Positions 8,946-17,336 of a stretch of 64,000 bases of DNA are shown here, in pieces. A model generated the notes under the pieces. The model made no database searches and was not told where the DNA came from. It saw only the letters and a list, made by a program, of their open reading frames with translations. This stretch comes from Flavihumibacter solisilvae (lineage in GTDB: Bacteria > Bacteroidota > Bacteroidia > Chitinophagales > Chitinophagaceae). Location: positions 124,001-188,000 of the forward strand of contig NZ_JSVC01000027.1 of the NCBI RefSeq assembly GCF_000814475.1, read 5' to 3'. The position numbers and the translations under genes were made by a program. Every line of letters starts with the position of its first letter. Within the stretch, counting starts at the first letter, position 1.

Positions 8946-11186
8946 TTATGCGATCTCGGCGTCAAATCTTTCAACTGCATGAATTCCACTGAGGCTTTTC
9001 AGCCGGTGTACCAATTCATCCAGTTCCTCTTTGTCATGGACAAACACTTTTATCGAGCCTCTGAAGATCCCTTCTTTCGCTTCGATTGATAAGGCACTGA
9101 TATTAATTTTCATTTCCCCCGAGATCAGGTTGGTTATCTTGTTCACCACACCCACATCATCAAGACCGATGATATTAAGACCGGTGAGGAATGAAATTTC
9201 CTTGTTCTTGGCCCATTTTGTTTTAACCACCCTGTGCCCGTAGTTAGCCAGCAATTTAGAGGCATTTGGACAGTTGGTACGATGTATGGTGAGTCCTTTT
9301 CCGGTGGTCACAAATCCAAACACATCATCACCAGGGATCGGCTTGCAGCAATTCGCGAGATTGTACATGATCTTATCGCTGCTCTCACCAAAAATGATCA
9401 GCTCTGCATCTTTCTTATTAAAATCAGGGTGCGGATGCTGATCCGGTTTAAGCTCGATTACAGGACGCTGCGGCTTCGGTGCTTCCAGTTTATCGCCAAG
9501 AACATGGAACTCCTTAAGCTCTTTAAGATCGATTCCACGCGTAGCAACCTGGTAAAAGAAATCAAGTGATGACTGTTGTTTATAGAAATCGCTAAGGATA
9601 TCCGTGTTATGCTGGCTGTATGCTGCGCCCATATTTTCCAGCTTCCGCTGTACAATATACTTACCGTCTTCCGCAATTTTTCTTTTTTCTTCCTTGAGCG
9701 CGTCCTTGATCTTTGTTTTTGCCTTGGCAGTAACAACAAAGTTCAGCCAGTCTTCTGTGGGTTTCTGTTTATTTGACGTGATGATCTCCACCTGGTCGCC
9801 GCTTCGAAGCTTATGGCTCAGCGGAACAAGTTTGTGGTTCACTTTAGCCCCGATACACCGGGCACCCACAGCCGAGTGTATGGCGAATGCAAAATCGAGT
9901 GCCGTTGAACCCACCGGAAGCATTTTTACATCCCCTTTCGGCGTATAGACGTAAATCTCTTCTGCAAGGAAACTGGTTTTGAAATCCTGCAGGAAATCAA
10001 CTGAATCATTGTCCTGGTTCTGGAGCACTTCCCTGATCTGGTGAAACCATTTGTCGAACCTGCTTTCGTCGGCTGCTCCCTCTTTGTATTTCCAGTGTGC
10101 CGCGAGACCTTTCTCCGCGATATCGTTCATCCTCTTGGTCCGGATCTGGACCTCCACCCATTTTCCCTGCGGCCCCATCACAGTGGTATGCAGGGCTTCA
10201 TAACCATTACTCTTCGGATTGCTCAGCCAGTCGCGGAGTCTTTCCGGCGAAGGGGTATACTCGTCGGTGATCATAGAGTACACTTTCCAGCAGTCTTCTT
10301 TTTCCCTGTCAGTAGGAGAATCGAGGATCACCCGGATGGCAAAGAGGTCGTACACTTCTTCGAAGCTCACTCCCTTTTTCTTCATCTTGTTCCAGATGGA
10401 GTGAATGCTTTTCGGCCGCCCATAGATTTCGAAGTTAAAGTCAGCCCTTTCCATTTTTTCGCGGATAGGGCGAATGAATTCGTTGATGTAACGGGTCCGC
10501 TCGCGTTTGGTTTCGGCAAGCTTCCGGGCGATCTCCTTGTAGGTCTCCGGTTCCATGTATTTCATGGCCAGGTCTTCCAGCTCGGTCTTGATCGTGTACA
10601 GGCCCATCCGGTGCGCAAGCGGCGCATACACATACACGGTTTCGGAAGCGATCTTCAGCTGCTTTTCGCGCTTCATGCTTTCGAGCGTGCGCATATTGTG
10701 CAGCCGGTCGGCAAGTTTTATCAGGATCACCCGCGGATCGTCCGTCAGGGTGAGCAGGATCTTTTTGAAGTTTTCCGCCTGCTGGGAGGCGTTAACGTCG
10801 ATGACATTTGAAATTTTAGTAAGCCCGTCGACTATCCTGGCAATCTCATTCCCGAACTGCCGTTCGATGTCATCGAGGGTAATGTCGGTATCCTCAACGG
10901 TATCGTGCATCAGGGCACAAATCGTGGAACGAACACCAAGGGTGATCTCTTCCACACAGATCCGGGCAACGGCAAGCGGGTGAAGGATATAAGGTTCGCC
11001 ACTTTTACGGCGCATCGTCTTGTGGGCATCGGCCGACATCTCAAAAGCCATCCGTACAAGTTCCTTATCCCCGGGTTTAAGCTTGGGTTTGAGAGCTCTT
11101 AAAAGTGAACGGTACTCCCTCAGGATCAGTTTCTTTTCCTGGTCTTCGGTAAGATTGTATTTAGGTATCGCTGCTACAGTTTCCAT
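8946..11186 (-). CDS. relA/spoT: Bifunctional (p)ppGpp synthetase/hydrolase (Rel/SpoT)
   Basis: Stringent-response enzyme of 746 residues that makes and degrades (p)ppGpp in the cytoplasm. Domain order: HD hydrolase (about 40-195; metal-binding HDTVEDTD at 94-101), synthetase (about 240-365; GRPKSIHSIWNKM, EVYDLFAIRVI and SNGYEALHTTV), TGS (about 390-455; EEIYVYTPKGDV), the conserved cysteine region (NCCKPIPGDDVFGF) and a C-terminal ACT domain. Both catalytic halves keep their key motifs, so it is probably bifunctional. The frame extends two codons upstream to a TTG at 11192; the ATG at 11184-11186 (METVAAIPKY) is preferred. It is divergent from tRNA-Leu across a 72-bp region containing a perfect palindrome. 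Confidence 0.97.
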   Translation of the reverse strand: METVAAIPKYNLTEDQEKKLILREYRSLLRALKPKLKPGDKELVRMAFEMSADAHKTMRRKSGEPYILHPLAVARICVEEITLGVRSTICALMHDTVEDTDITLDDIERQFGNEIARIVDGLTKISNVIDVNASQQAENFKKILLTLTDDPRVILIKLADRLHNMRTLESMKREKQLKIASETVYVYAPLAHRMGLYTIKTELEDLAMKYMEPETYKEIARKLAETKRERTRYINEFIRPIREKMERADFNFEIYGRPKSIHSIWNKMKKKGVSFEEVYDLFAIRVILDSPTDREKEDCWKVYSMITDEYTPSPERLRDWLSNPKSNGYEALHTTVMGPQGKWVEVQIRTKRMNDIAEKGLAAHWKYKEGAADESRFDKWFHQIREVLQNQDNDSVDFLQDFKTSFLAEEIYVYTPKGDVKMLPVGSTALDFAFAIHSAVGARCIGAKVNHKLVPLSHKLRSGDQVEIITSNKQKPTEDWLNFVVTAKAKTKIKDALKEEKRKIAEDGKYIVQRKLENMGAAYSQHNTDILSDFYKQQSSLDFFYQVATRGIDLKELKEFHVLGDKLEAPKPQRPVIELKPDQHPHPDFNKKDAELIIFGESSDKIMYNLANCCKPIPGDDVFGFVTTGKGLTIHRTNCPNASKLLANYGHRVVKTKWAKNKEISFLTGLNIIGLDDVGVVNKITNLISGEMKINISALSIEAKEGIFRGSIKVFVHDKEELDELVHRLKSLSGIHAVERFDAEIA

Positions 11187-11227
11187 CTTCAACGAATTTA
11201 CATAAAAGAAGGAGTTTTTAATTTTTT

Positions 11228-11247
11228 GGGGAAATCCCCTACTTTTG
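11228..11247 (+). promoter_or_regulatory. Probable tRNA-Leu promoter with adjoining palindrome
   Basis: A Bacteroidota-type -7 box TACTTTTG lies at 11240-11247, 11 nt before the tRNA. Directly abutting it is the 12-bp perfect palindrome GGGGAAATCCCC (11228-11239), placed where a regulator would contact the -33/-7 spacer. No good -33 TTTG at the usual distance was found. Confidence 0.55.
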
Positions 11248-11258
11248 CGCTCCCTGAC

Positions 11259-11340
11259 GCGGGCGTGGCGAAATTGGCAGACGCACCAGACTTAGGATCT
11301 GGCGCCGCGAGGCATGTAGGTTCGACTCCTATCGCCCGCA
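11259..11340 (+). tRNA. tRNA-Leu (anticodon TAG)
   Basis: Acceptor arms GCGGGCG (11259-11265) and CGCCCGC (11333-11339) pair fully, with discriminator A at 11340 and no encoded CCA. The anticodon stem CCAGA/TCTGG encloses the loop CTTAGGA, giving anticodon TAG. A long variable region (CGCCGCGAGGCATG) and the T-arm loop GGTTCGACTCC fit a class II leucine tRNA. Confidence 0.96.
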
Positions 11341-11345
11341 CACAG

Positions 11346-11376
11346 AAGCTGGAACTCAATTGGTTCCAGCTTTTTC
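11346..11376 (+). terminator. Rho-independent terminator of tRNA-Leu
   Basis: A perfect 10-bp stem AAGCTGGAAC (11346-11355) / GTTCCAGCTT (11363-11372) with a 7-nt loop, followed by a T run. It begins 6 nt after the tRNA. Confidence 0.9.
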
Positions 11377-11435
11377 ATTTTTTATAACGCCCTCCATAAT
11401 GCTGGCAAAAGTCAGTCTACCTGTAGCCATGCTTT

Positions 11436-11490
11436 ACGAGACTTTCACGAGACCTTGACAAGACCTTAACGAGACCTTTACGGGACTACA
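11436..11490. repeat. Five-copy 11-bp tandem repeat
   Basis: Five consecutive 11-bp units: ACGAGACTTTC, ACGAGACCTTG, ACAAGACCTTA, ACGAGACCTTT and ACGGGACTACA. The unit ACGAGACCTT(N) is conserved except at its last position. It lies in the roughly 270-bp gene-free stretch between the tRNA terminator and the ECF sigma promoter. The rest of that stretch is GC-rich without a supported ORF or RNA, then turns AT-rich just before the promoter. Confidence 0.8.
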
Positions 11491-11648
11491 ATACGGTTTC
11501 GATAAGCCCACGACAAAGCCCCCATATAGCCGCCCCGGTCCGACAATGGCCTATCGCTGCCCGCCAGGCGCGTTTCCGGATTTATAAATTTTGTTTTTTA
11601 AATTTTTAATTTGAACCCGGGCAACTCTTCCCTCCTGCCCCGCATTTA

Positions 11649-11656
11649 TACCTTTG
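11649..11656 (+). promoter_or_regulatory. -7 box of the ECF sigma operon
   Basis: TACCTTTG matches the TAnnTTTG -7 consensus of the Bacteroidota primary sigma factor. It ends 19 nt before the ATG at 11676. No convincing -33 TTTG was seen. Confidence 0.6.
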
Positions 11657-11675
11657 TACCAACCAATTGCATTGA

Positions 11676-12230
11676 ATGAGTATACCGGCATGGATAAACG
11701 AGGCCAAAAATGGAAGCAGGGCAGCAGAGAAATGCCTGTTCGACTTCTATGCCGAAAAAATGATGCTTGTTTGCTGCCGTTACCTCAAGAACCGGGAGGA
11801 TGCAGAAGAAGTGCTGCTTGACGGGTTCTATAAGTTCTTTAAGAACATAGGGACTTTTCATTACCAGCACGATGCGGCCGTAACCGCTTTCCTGAAGAAG
11901 ATCATGGTGAATGAGTGCCTGATGTTACTGCGAAAGAAAAATGTGTTCACAATTGTGTCGGACACAATACCGGAAGTTATCAGCGGGAACGATGACGCAT
12001 TGAGCAATCTGACCGCCACTGAAATCCTGCAGCTGATAATTCAGCTGCCGGTCGGCTATCGGACGGTTTTTAACCTGCATGCCATAGAGGGAATTGAGCA
12101 CCAGGAGATCGCAGAGCTGCTGGGCATTTCAGCAGGCACCTCAAAATCACAGTTAAGTAAAGCAAGGGCGCTGTTGCAAAAAATGGTTGCCCAAAAAGGA
12201 ATAACATATGCAAGACAGAAATCCAGGTAA
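11676..12230 (+). CDS. RNA polymerase ECF-family sigma-70 factor
   Basis: A 184-residue alternative sigma factor. Region 2 covers about residues 20-90 (LKNREDAEEVLLDGFYKFF, the typical DAEEVxxD element). Region 4 covers about 115-170 with a helix-turn-helix, seen in QLPVGYRTVFNLHAIEG and HQEIAELLGISAGTSKSQL. Both promoter-binding regions are intact. Its last 23 bp overlap the next gene, encoding a single-span membrane protein, which suggests co-translation and a sigma/anti-sigma relationship (inference). It has a TAnnTTTG promoter of its own, so basal expression probably comes from the housekeeping sigma. It is not adjacent to a FecR/SusC set and therefore differs from the usual Bacteroidota transport-linked ECF loci. 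Confidence 0.93.
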   Translation: MSIPAWINEAKNGSRAAEKCLFDFYAEKMMLVCCRYLKNREDAEEVLLDGFYKFFKNIGTFHYQHDAAVTAFLKKIMVNECLMLLRKKNVFTIVSDTIPEVISGNDDALSNLTATEILQLIIQLPVGYRTVFNLHAIEGIEHQEIAELLGISAGTSKSQLSKARALLQKMVAQKGITYARQKSR

Positions 12231-12879
12231 TCAAAGCCGGCTGTCGCAGCTGCTGGATTCCATCGAAACGCCGCCGGATGAGTTCCGGCTCGATAAAAAT
12301 GCAGCATGGAAGAAGCTGTCAGCGCGGTGCAGTGAATCACCAAAACGCAAGAGGGCCGGGCTTTTATGGCCCGCTGCCGCAATACTGTTGATTTCAGTGG
12401 GAGCATTTTTGTTTTACAGGCAGGATCCCGGAAAAACGCCGGACCAGGCACGGGTGGAAACAGAACGTCAGACGAAGCCTGAAACCGAAATGTCTTCAGT
12501 CGAAACAAGAAACATTCCAGCAAAAAAAATTCAACATTCCATGCCGGTTAAGCAGCCTGTAATGACCCGCCGCGCGGTGAAAGTTGCGGCACCGGCACTT
12601 GAACCATTACCAGCCATAATACCGGATACAGCAGCTTATTTCAGTTCCGTGGCCCCCGAAACCACCAGTGTCGCTGTTATCAGTCCATTGCCGAAAAAGA
12701 AATTAAAGCAGGTCCACATTAACGAACTGGAGCCCGCATCAGGCACACAGCAGGAAATCCTTACCAGGAAAGAAAAGAAGCGCTTTTTCCTTTATATGAA
12801 TACCGGCTCAGCTACTTCAGTTGAGACCATGGCCGGCGGATCAGACCCGCAGATCAAAATAAAATTCAACAACAACTGA
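12208..12879 (+). CDS. Single-span membrane protein, candidate anti-sigma factor
   Basis: I do not recognise a family. The protein has 223 residues. An N-terminal cytoplasmic part of about 50 residues (acidic, then basic PKRKR) precedes one transmembrane helix at about 51-70 (LLWPAAAILLISVGAFLFY). A low-complexity periplasmic part rich in Pro, Thr and Glu follows, ending in a KIKFNNN tail. It starts inside the sigma gene (23-bp overlap), and the next gene begins 5 nt after its stop. Size, topology and overlap fit an anti-sigma factor that holds the upstream ECF sigma at the inner membrane. No zinc-binding HxxxCxxC motif is present, so this is context-based inference. Confidence 0.6.
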   Translation: MQDRNPGNQSRLSQLLDSIETPPDEFRLDKNAAWKKLSARCSESPKRKRAGLLWPAAAILLISVGAFLFYRQDPGKTPDQARVETERQTKPETEMSSVETRNIPAKKIQHSMPVKQPVMTRRAVKVAAPALEPLPAIIPDTAAYFSSVAPETTSVAVISPLPKKKLKQVHINELEPASGTQQEILTRKEKKRFFLYMNTGSATSVETMAGGSDPQIKIKFNNN

Positions 12880-12884
12880 CCGAC

Positions 12885-13997
12885 ATGAAAAAATGTTTAC
12901 TGGCACTGGTGCTTGCAACAGGCATCAGCGGGACAGGCTTTGCCCAGCAGTCAAAGACAGACAAGGCCTTCGAACCGCCCACCGACTTTAGTTTCAACCG
13001 CAGGTTCTATTTCGAGCTCGGCCAGGGAAACAAACTCCGGGTGGAACTCAGTGATATCAATGACCTGCAGCGTGTAGGAAATATCGATTCAATACTGGCG
13101 CTTGTATCCAAAGACCTGGAACTGTTTAAGGACTCACTTGCCATAAAAGAGAATACCAGGAGGGTGGACCATTTTACTGATGCCGCCGGAAACCGCAAGG
13201 TCAGGATCCTGCAATTCCCCCCGGATGGTTCCAGCTTCCTCATTCACGGCAACGAACCGGCATCCCTGAAGGTTGAGCAGGATACCCTGAATATCCTGGG
13301 AATCATTAAGAATCCTCCCACACCTTCGGAGAAAATCAGCCGAACCAAACCCAGGTATTACCGCTTCAGCTTATACCTGAACGATCTCGATAATCTTCAG
13401 ACTTACCTGGATGGCCGACTGAACCAGAAAATAGAAGTTTTCAGGGAACACTATACGGACAAGTGGGATAAAAAGAAAGAATGGGGCAGGCTGACCCTGA
13501 CACAGGATCCTACGATAAAAGCAGACCAGCCCAAAGCCTTTGCAACGGGTCCGGGTGACTATATAGGCTTCAACGGCAGCGTGCAGGTGCAGAATTATAA
13601 GAACTATTTTGTACCGTCATTCGGCCTGGGTGCAGAAGTAACCTTAAGTAACCGTGACAGGCAGTGGCGGCATGTGATCGGGGTGAACTGGGAGCCGCAG
13701 TTCCTGTTCGCGAAAGACGACAAGGAACAGATGCAGGTATACCGGAATGATTTCGTAAGCCTGCATTATGGCCAGGGTCCGGTTAAGGACAATGACCCCC
13801 GAAAAGAGACCCATTTTACCGCTATTGTTTCACTCGGGTACCTGGTATACAGGAAAGGCGATTTTTATGAGAAAAATACATTCCGGCTTGGCATGGGAAG
13901 ATTGAAGCTTGTGAAAACTTCCATCGAGCCAATGATTTACTTCCATGACTTCTTCCGGGGTGTGTCGCCGGGCCTACGGGTGATCCAGCATTTCTGA
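12885..13997 (+). CDS. Exported protein with barrel-like C-terminus, unknown function
   Basis: A 370-residue protein with a clear signal peptide (about 1-20, ending GTGFAQQ). The middle part (about 30-200) is a mixed, charged domain I do not recognise. The C-terminal 150 residues alternate hydrophobic and polar residues and end in HF, as outer-membrane barrels often do (strand-like segments YFVPSFGLGAEV, WRHVIGVNWEPQFLF and HFTAIVSLGYLVY). It is third in the ECF sigma operon and might be the envelope target or sensor of that system; this is inference from position only. A non-barrel periplasmic protein is also possible. Confidence 0.65.
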   Translation: MKKCLLALVLATGISGTGFAQQSKTDKAFEPPTDFSFNRRFYFELGQGNKLRVELSDINDLQRVGNIDSILALVSKDLELFKDSLAIKENTRRVDHFTDAAGNRKVRILQFPPDGSSFLIHGNEPASLKVEQDTLNILGIIKNPPTPSEKISRTKPRYYRFSLYLNDLDNLQTYLDGRLNQKIEVFREHYTDKWDKKKEWGRLTLTQDPTIKADQPKAFATGPGDYIGFNGSVQVQNYKNYFVPSFGLGAEVTLSNRDRQWRHVIGVNWEPQFLFAKDDKEQMQVYRNDFVSLHYGQGPVKDNDPRKETHFTAIVSLGYLVYRKGDFYEKNTFRLGMGRLKLVKTSIEPMIYFHDFFRGVSPGLRVIQHF

Positions 13998-14096
13998 TTA
14001 CCAGCGCCTTATCAAAGGGTTTATTTCCGTCAGCGTTTAAATATGATTGTTGTTGCGGTTGCGAAAGCTTAATTTCATATTATAAATACTACTGAA

Positions 14097-14924
14097 ATGA
14101 AATCCTTTCTGGTAGCGACAGATTTTTCCGATATCTCCAGGGAAGCAGCGATGTATGCCGCGAACCTGGCAAATGCAGCCGGAGCCGAACTCACCCTGAT
14201 CCACGCCTACCTGTTACCCACGCCTGTAAGTGAAGTACCTTATGTTATGGTGTCAGTTGATGAGTTGCAGCGTGACAATGAGAAACTTGCCCGCGAGCTG
14301 GCCGACCACATTCATTCCCAGACAGGGGTTTCAGTCCGGACAATCGTGAATATCGGGCTTCCGGCTGACGAAGTGGTATACCAGGCTAAGGAGATCGGTG
14401 CTGACCTGATCGTAGTGGGGATGCGGGGTGAAAACAAGACAATCGACAAGATCATTGGCAGTACAACGGCAGCCATTATGAGAAAGGCGACCGTACCGGT
14501 ACTGGTAGCACCGGCTCATACCGTTTATTCTCCCATCAAACAATTCACATATGCTACCGACTTCAGTTACACCATGAACCTCAGGTGCCTGAAGACATTA
14601 CAGGAAATGGCCCGCATCTTCATTGGCGCAAGGCTGAACGTGGTGCATATTCAGCGCCCCGGTGAGGTGATGAATGCCGAGCAGGTCGCGGGTAAGGTTC
14701 GTCTTGAGCCAATGCTGGAAGGAATCCACCATGAATATTTCAACCTGGAGCATACCAATGTCGAAACCGGGTTGAAAACTTTTCTCTCCCAACACCCCAG
14801 CGAACTGCTCGTAATGGTCGCCCACAAGCATAGCTGGTGGGAGCGCCTTGTCAGCGGCAGCCATACCAAGGAAATGGCCTACAAGTCCGATATTCCGCTG
14901 CTGGTTCTGCAGGACAAGGATTGA
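14097..14924 (+). CDS. Tandem-domain universal stress protein (UspA family)
   Basis: A 275-residue cytoplasmic protein made of two Usp domains, about 1-145 and 148-275. The first keeps the ATP-binding signature G-x2-G-x9-G-S/T: GMRG at about residues 102-105, then GST nine residues later. It is followed by the usual ATVPVLVAP strand. The second domain is degenerate: it ends with DIPLLVLQD but lacks the full glycine signature, so probably only one half binds ATP. Such proteins support survival under stress or growth arrest. It stands alone upstream of the trigger factor gene. Confidence 0.9.
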   Translation: MKSFLVATDFSDISREAAMYAANLANAAGAELTLIHAYLLPTPVSEVPYVMVSVDELQRDNEKLARELADHIHSQTGVSVRTIVNIGLPADEVVYQAKEIGADLIVVGMRGENKTIDKIIGSTTAAIMRKATVPVLVAPAHTVYSPIKQFTYATDFSYTMNLRCLKTLQEMARIFIGARLNVVHIQRPGEVMNAEQVAGKVRLEPMLEGIHHEYFNLEHTNVETGLKTFLSQHPSELLVMVAHKHSWWERLVSGSHTKEMAYKSDIPLLVLQDKD

Positions 14925-14951
14925 ATATTTCGAATTTTTCCTATTTCCTCG

Positions 14952-14959
14952 TACCTTTG
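14952..14959 (+). promoter_or_regulatory. -7 box of the trigger factor gene
   Basis: TACCTTTG matches TAnnTTTG and lies 61 nt before the ATG at 15021, giving an expected leader of about 55 nt. Confidence 0.55.
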
Positions 14960-15020
14960 CCCCCCAATTTAAAGGCAGGCGAGACCCGTTTGCCATTGTA
15001 TCAACTCAAAATTGCAATGT

Positions 15021-16406
15021 ATGGCAACCGTTACGAGGGAAAATATCGGTCTGTTGAACGACAAGATAACTGTGAAAGTGGCAAAAGAAGATTATTTGCC
15101 ATCCTTCGAGAAAGCTTTGAAAAATTATAGCAAGCAGGCCAATATGCCCGGCTTCCGTAAGGGGATGGTGCCCGCCGGCCTCATCCGCAAAATGCATGGT
15201 CAGTCTGTTTTCGTTGATGAAGTACTCCGTACGGTTGAAAAGCAGCTGAGCGACTATATGGTTAACGAGAAACTCGAGATCTTCGCCCAGCCGTTGCCTT
15301 TGCCCGAGAACGATTCACGCCAGCTGGATTTTAACAGTCCCAATGAATATGCTTTCGCATTCGAGATCGGCCTGAAGCCTGATTATAAGGTTGCAGACCT
15401 GGCAACTGCCAGCCTTCCCTTCTTCAAGATCAATGTTACCGAGGAAATGATAAAGGAAGAGATCGATCGCCTGCAACTGCGGAACGGTAACATGACCGAG
15501 CCGGAATCAGTTACAGGTGATGACAATGTTCTGAACGTAACATTTACAGAAGTTGATGCTGAAGGAAATGCGGTAGAAGGTGGCGTTACCAAAGACAACT
15601 CGCTCCTCGTAAAATACTTTGCGGAATCTTTCCGCCCTTCACTCATCGGCGCGAAAAAAGACGATGTGGTAACCATCCAGCTGAGCCAGGCCTTTGATGC
15701 AAAAGAAAGGGAGTGGATCCTTGGCGACCTCGGGTTTGCAAAAGATGACGCAGCTGCTGCTGACAAAAATTTCAAACTTACCATTACCAAAGTTGGACTG
15801 GTAGAGAAAGCCCCGCTGGATGAAAACCTGTTCAAGGCAGTGTTTGCAGGAAAGGAAATTGCTGATGAATCAGCTTTCCGTGAAGCCATTAAGGAAGATA
15901 TCCAGGCCCAGCTCGACAGCCAGAGCCGCAACCAGCTGTACGACGGCATTTACCATTACCTGCTGGACAATACCCAGATCAACTTCCCTGAAACTTTCCT
16001 GAAACGCTGGATGCAGAACAGCTCAGAGCAGCAAAAATCTGCCGAAGATGCCGAGAAAGAATATCCTTCATTCTCAGGTTCATTGAAGTGGACTCTGATC
16101 GTTGACCAACTGGTAAAAGACAACAACATCGAGATTCAGCAGGACGATATCCGCGATTTCGCGAAGGCTCAGCTCTTCAGCTATATGGGCAATATGAACA
16201 TGGGTCAGCTTGATACCGAACAGCCATGGGTAAATGACTATGTTGAGCGCATGATGAAGGACCGTAAGTTCGTGGAGGACAGCTACCACCGCATCCAGAC
16301 TGACAAGGTTTTCGGATTCGCTGAAAGCAAGGTAGGTAAGGTTGAGAAGCCGATCAGCCTGGAAGATTTCCAGAAGATGCAGGCAGAACACCACCATCAC
16401 CACTAA
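15021..16406 (+). CDS. tig: Trigger factor, ribosome-associated chaperone/prolyl isomerase
   Basis: A 461-residue chaperone that binds nascent chains at the ribosome exit tunnel. The N-terminal ribosome-binding domain carries the signature GFRKGMVPAGLIRKMHG (about 45-61). A divergent FKBP-like middle region and a helical C-terminal arm domain follow. The frame opens at a TTG (15012), but the ATG at 15021 (MATVTRENIG) is the natural start. The protein ends in five consecutive histidines after QAE, a native poly-His tail. The downstream genes clpP, clpP and clpX repeat the widespread tig-clpP-clpX order. A terminator at 16459-16490 separates it from the first clpP. Confidence 0.95.
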   Translation: MATVTRENIGLLNDKITVKVAKEDYLPSFEKALKNYSKQANMPGFRKGMVPAGLIRKMHGQSVFVDEVLRTVEKQLSDYMVNEKLEIFAQPLPLPENDSRQLDFNSPNEYAFAFEIGLKPDYKVADLATASLPFFKINVTEEMIKEEIDRLQLRNGNMTEPESVTGDDNVLNVTFTEVDAEGNAVEGGVTKDNSLLVKYFAESFRPSLIGAKKDDVVTIQLSQAFDAKEREWILGDLGFAKDDAAAADKNFKLTITKVGLVEKAPLDENLFKAVFAGKEIADESAFREAIKEDIQAQLDSQSRNQLYDGIYHYLLDNTQINFPETFLKRWMQNSSEQQKSAEDAEKEYPSFSGSLKWTLIVDQLVKDNNIEIQQDDIRDFAKAQLFSYMGNMNMGQLDTEQPWVNDYVERMMKDRKFVEDSYHRIQTDKVFGFAESKVGKVEKPISLEDFQKMQAEHHHHH

Positions 16407-16458
16407 GATGATCTGCGATTGGTCGATAAGTGTATGACTCAATAAGTGAATAAGTGAA

Positions 16459-16490
16459 AGGGCGTCCGTCAAAACCGGGCGCCCTTTTTT
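16459..16490 (+). terminator. Rho-independent terminator after tig
   Basis: Stem AGGGCGTCCG (16459-16468) / CGGGCGCCCT (16476-16485) with one G-T wobble and a 7-nt loop, followed by a T run (16485-16490). Confidence 0.88.
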
Positions 16491-16598
16491 ATTGCGCACC
16501 TGTTTTGTCAGCCCGATTGACCTTTTTTGTCATGATTTTCAATTGGAAAGATATTTGCACCACTCTTCTACCTTATTTTTAATAAAATAACCAGGGAT

Positions 16599-17285
16599 AT
16601 GAGTTCAGAATTTGAAAAATATGCGGTCAAGCATCGTGGAATTTCGAGTTTGACCCTACACGACTACCAGAAGCATTTAGTTACGAACCTTACTCCGAAC
16701 ATTATAGAGGAGCGTCCGATGAACGTTGCGGTTATGGATGTATACAGCAGGTTGATGATGGACAGGATCATCTTCCTGGGATATCCCATCAACGACGAAG
16801 TCGGAAACATCATCACAGCCCAGTTACTTTTCCTGGAAAGCACCGATCGCACGCGCGATATCCAGATGTATATCAATAGTCCGGGTGGAAGCGTATATGC
16901 GGGTCTCGGTGTGTATGACACCCTCCAGTATATCACTCCTGATGTTGCCACCATTTGTATCGGGATGGCTGCCTCCATGGGCGCCGTTTTGATGTGTGCA
17001 GGAACAAAGGGCAAACGTACAGCGCTGAAACACAGCCGGATCATGATACACCAGCCAAGTGGCGCAATCGGTGGACAGGCATCTGACATCGAGATTACGG
17101 TGAATGAGATCCGCAAGCTGAAAAAGGAACTTTATGACATCATCGCTTTCCATACCGGCAAGCCTGTCAAGCAGGTAGAAAAGGATAGCGACCGTGATTA
17201 CTGGCTCAATTCCCAGGAAGCGAAGGAATATGGCCTGGTAGATGAAGTTCTGCTGGTGAACCCCCGCAAAGAGCACAAAGACTAA
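16599..17285 (+). CDS. clpP: ATP-dependent Clp protease proteolytic subunit ClpP (first copy)
   Basis: A 228-residue serine protease subunit that forms the barrel chamber of Clp proteases. The catalytic triad is complete by motif: Ser126 (GMAASMGAV), His151 (IMIHQPSG) and Asp200 (DSDRDYWLN). The oligomerisation and substrate-channel motif YINSPGGSVYAG is at about 91-102. The N-terminal 35-40 residues are longer than the E. coli propeptide and may be processed. It sits between tig and a second clpP, with clpX after that. No terminator separates it from the second clpP (51 bp), so the two are probably co-transcribed. Confidence 0.96.
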   Translation: MSSEFEKYAVKHRGISSLTLHDYQKHLVTNLTPNIIEERPMNVAVMDVYSRLMMDRIIFLGYPINDEVGNIITAQLLFLESTDRTRDIQMYINSPGGSVYAGLGVYDTLQYITPDVATICIGMAASMGAVLMCAGTKGKRTALKHSRIMIHQPSGAIGGQASDIEITVNEIRKLKKELYDIIAFHTGKPVKQVEKDSDRDYWLNSQEAKEYGLVDEVLLVNPRKEHKD

Positions 17286-17336
17286 TCACCGCCCCACCTC
17301 CTTTTAATTTTACATTTTTAATTAAAATTTTGAAAG

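Noticed and set aside
10041-10811. 256-codon plus-strand ORF opposite relA/spoT
   Set aside because: It is antisense to the conserved HD and synthetase domains and shows no family resemblance.
16390-16406. Poly-His tail of trigger factor as cloning-vector contamination
   Set aside because: It is continuous with a normal native gene, terminator and neighbouring clp genes, and no vector sequence adjoins it.
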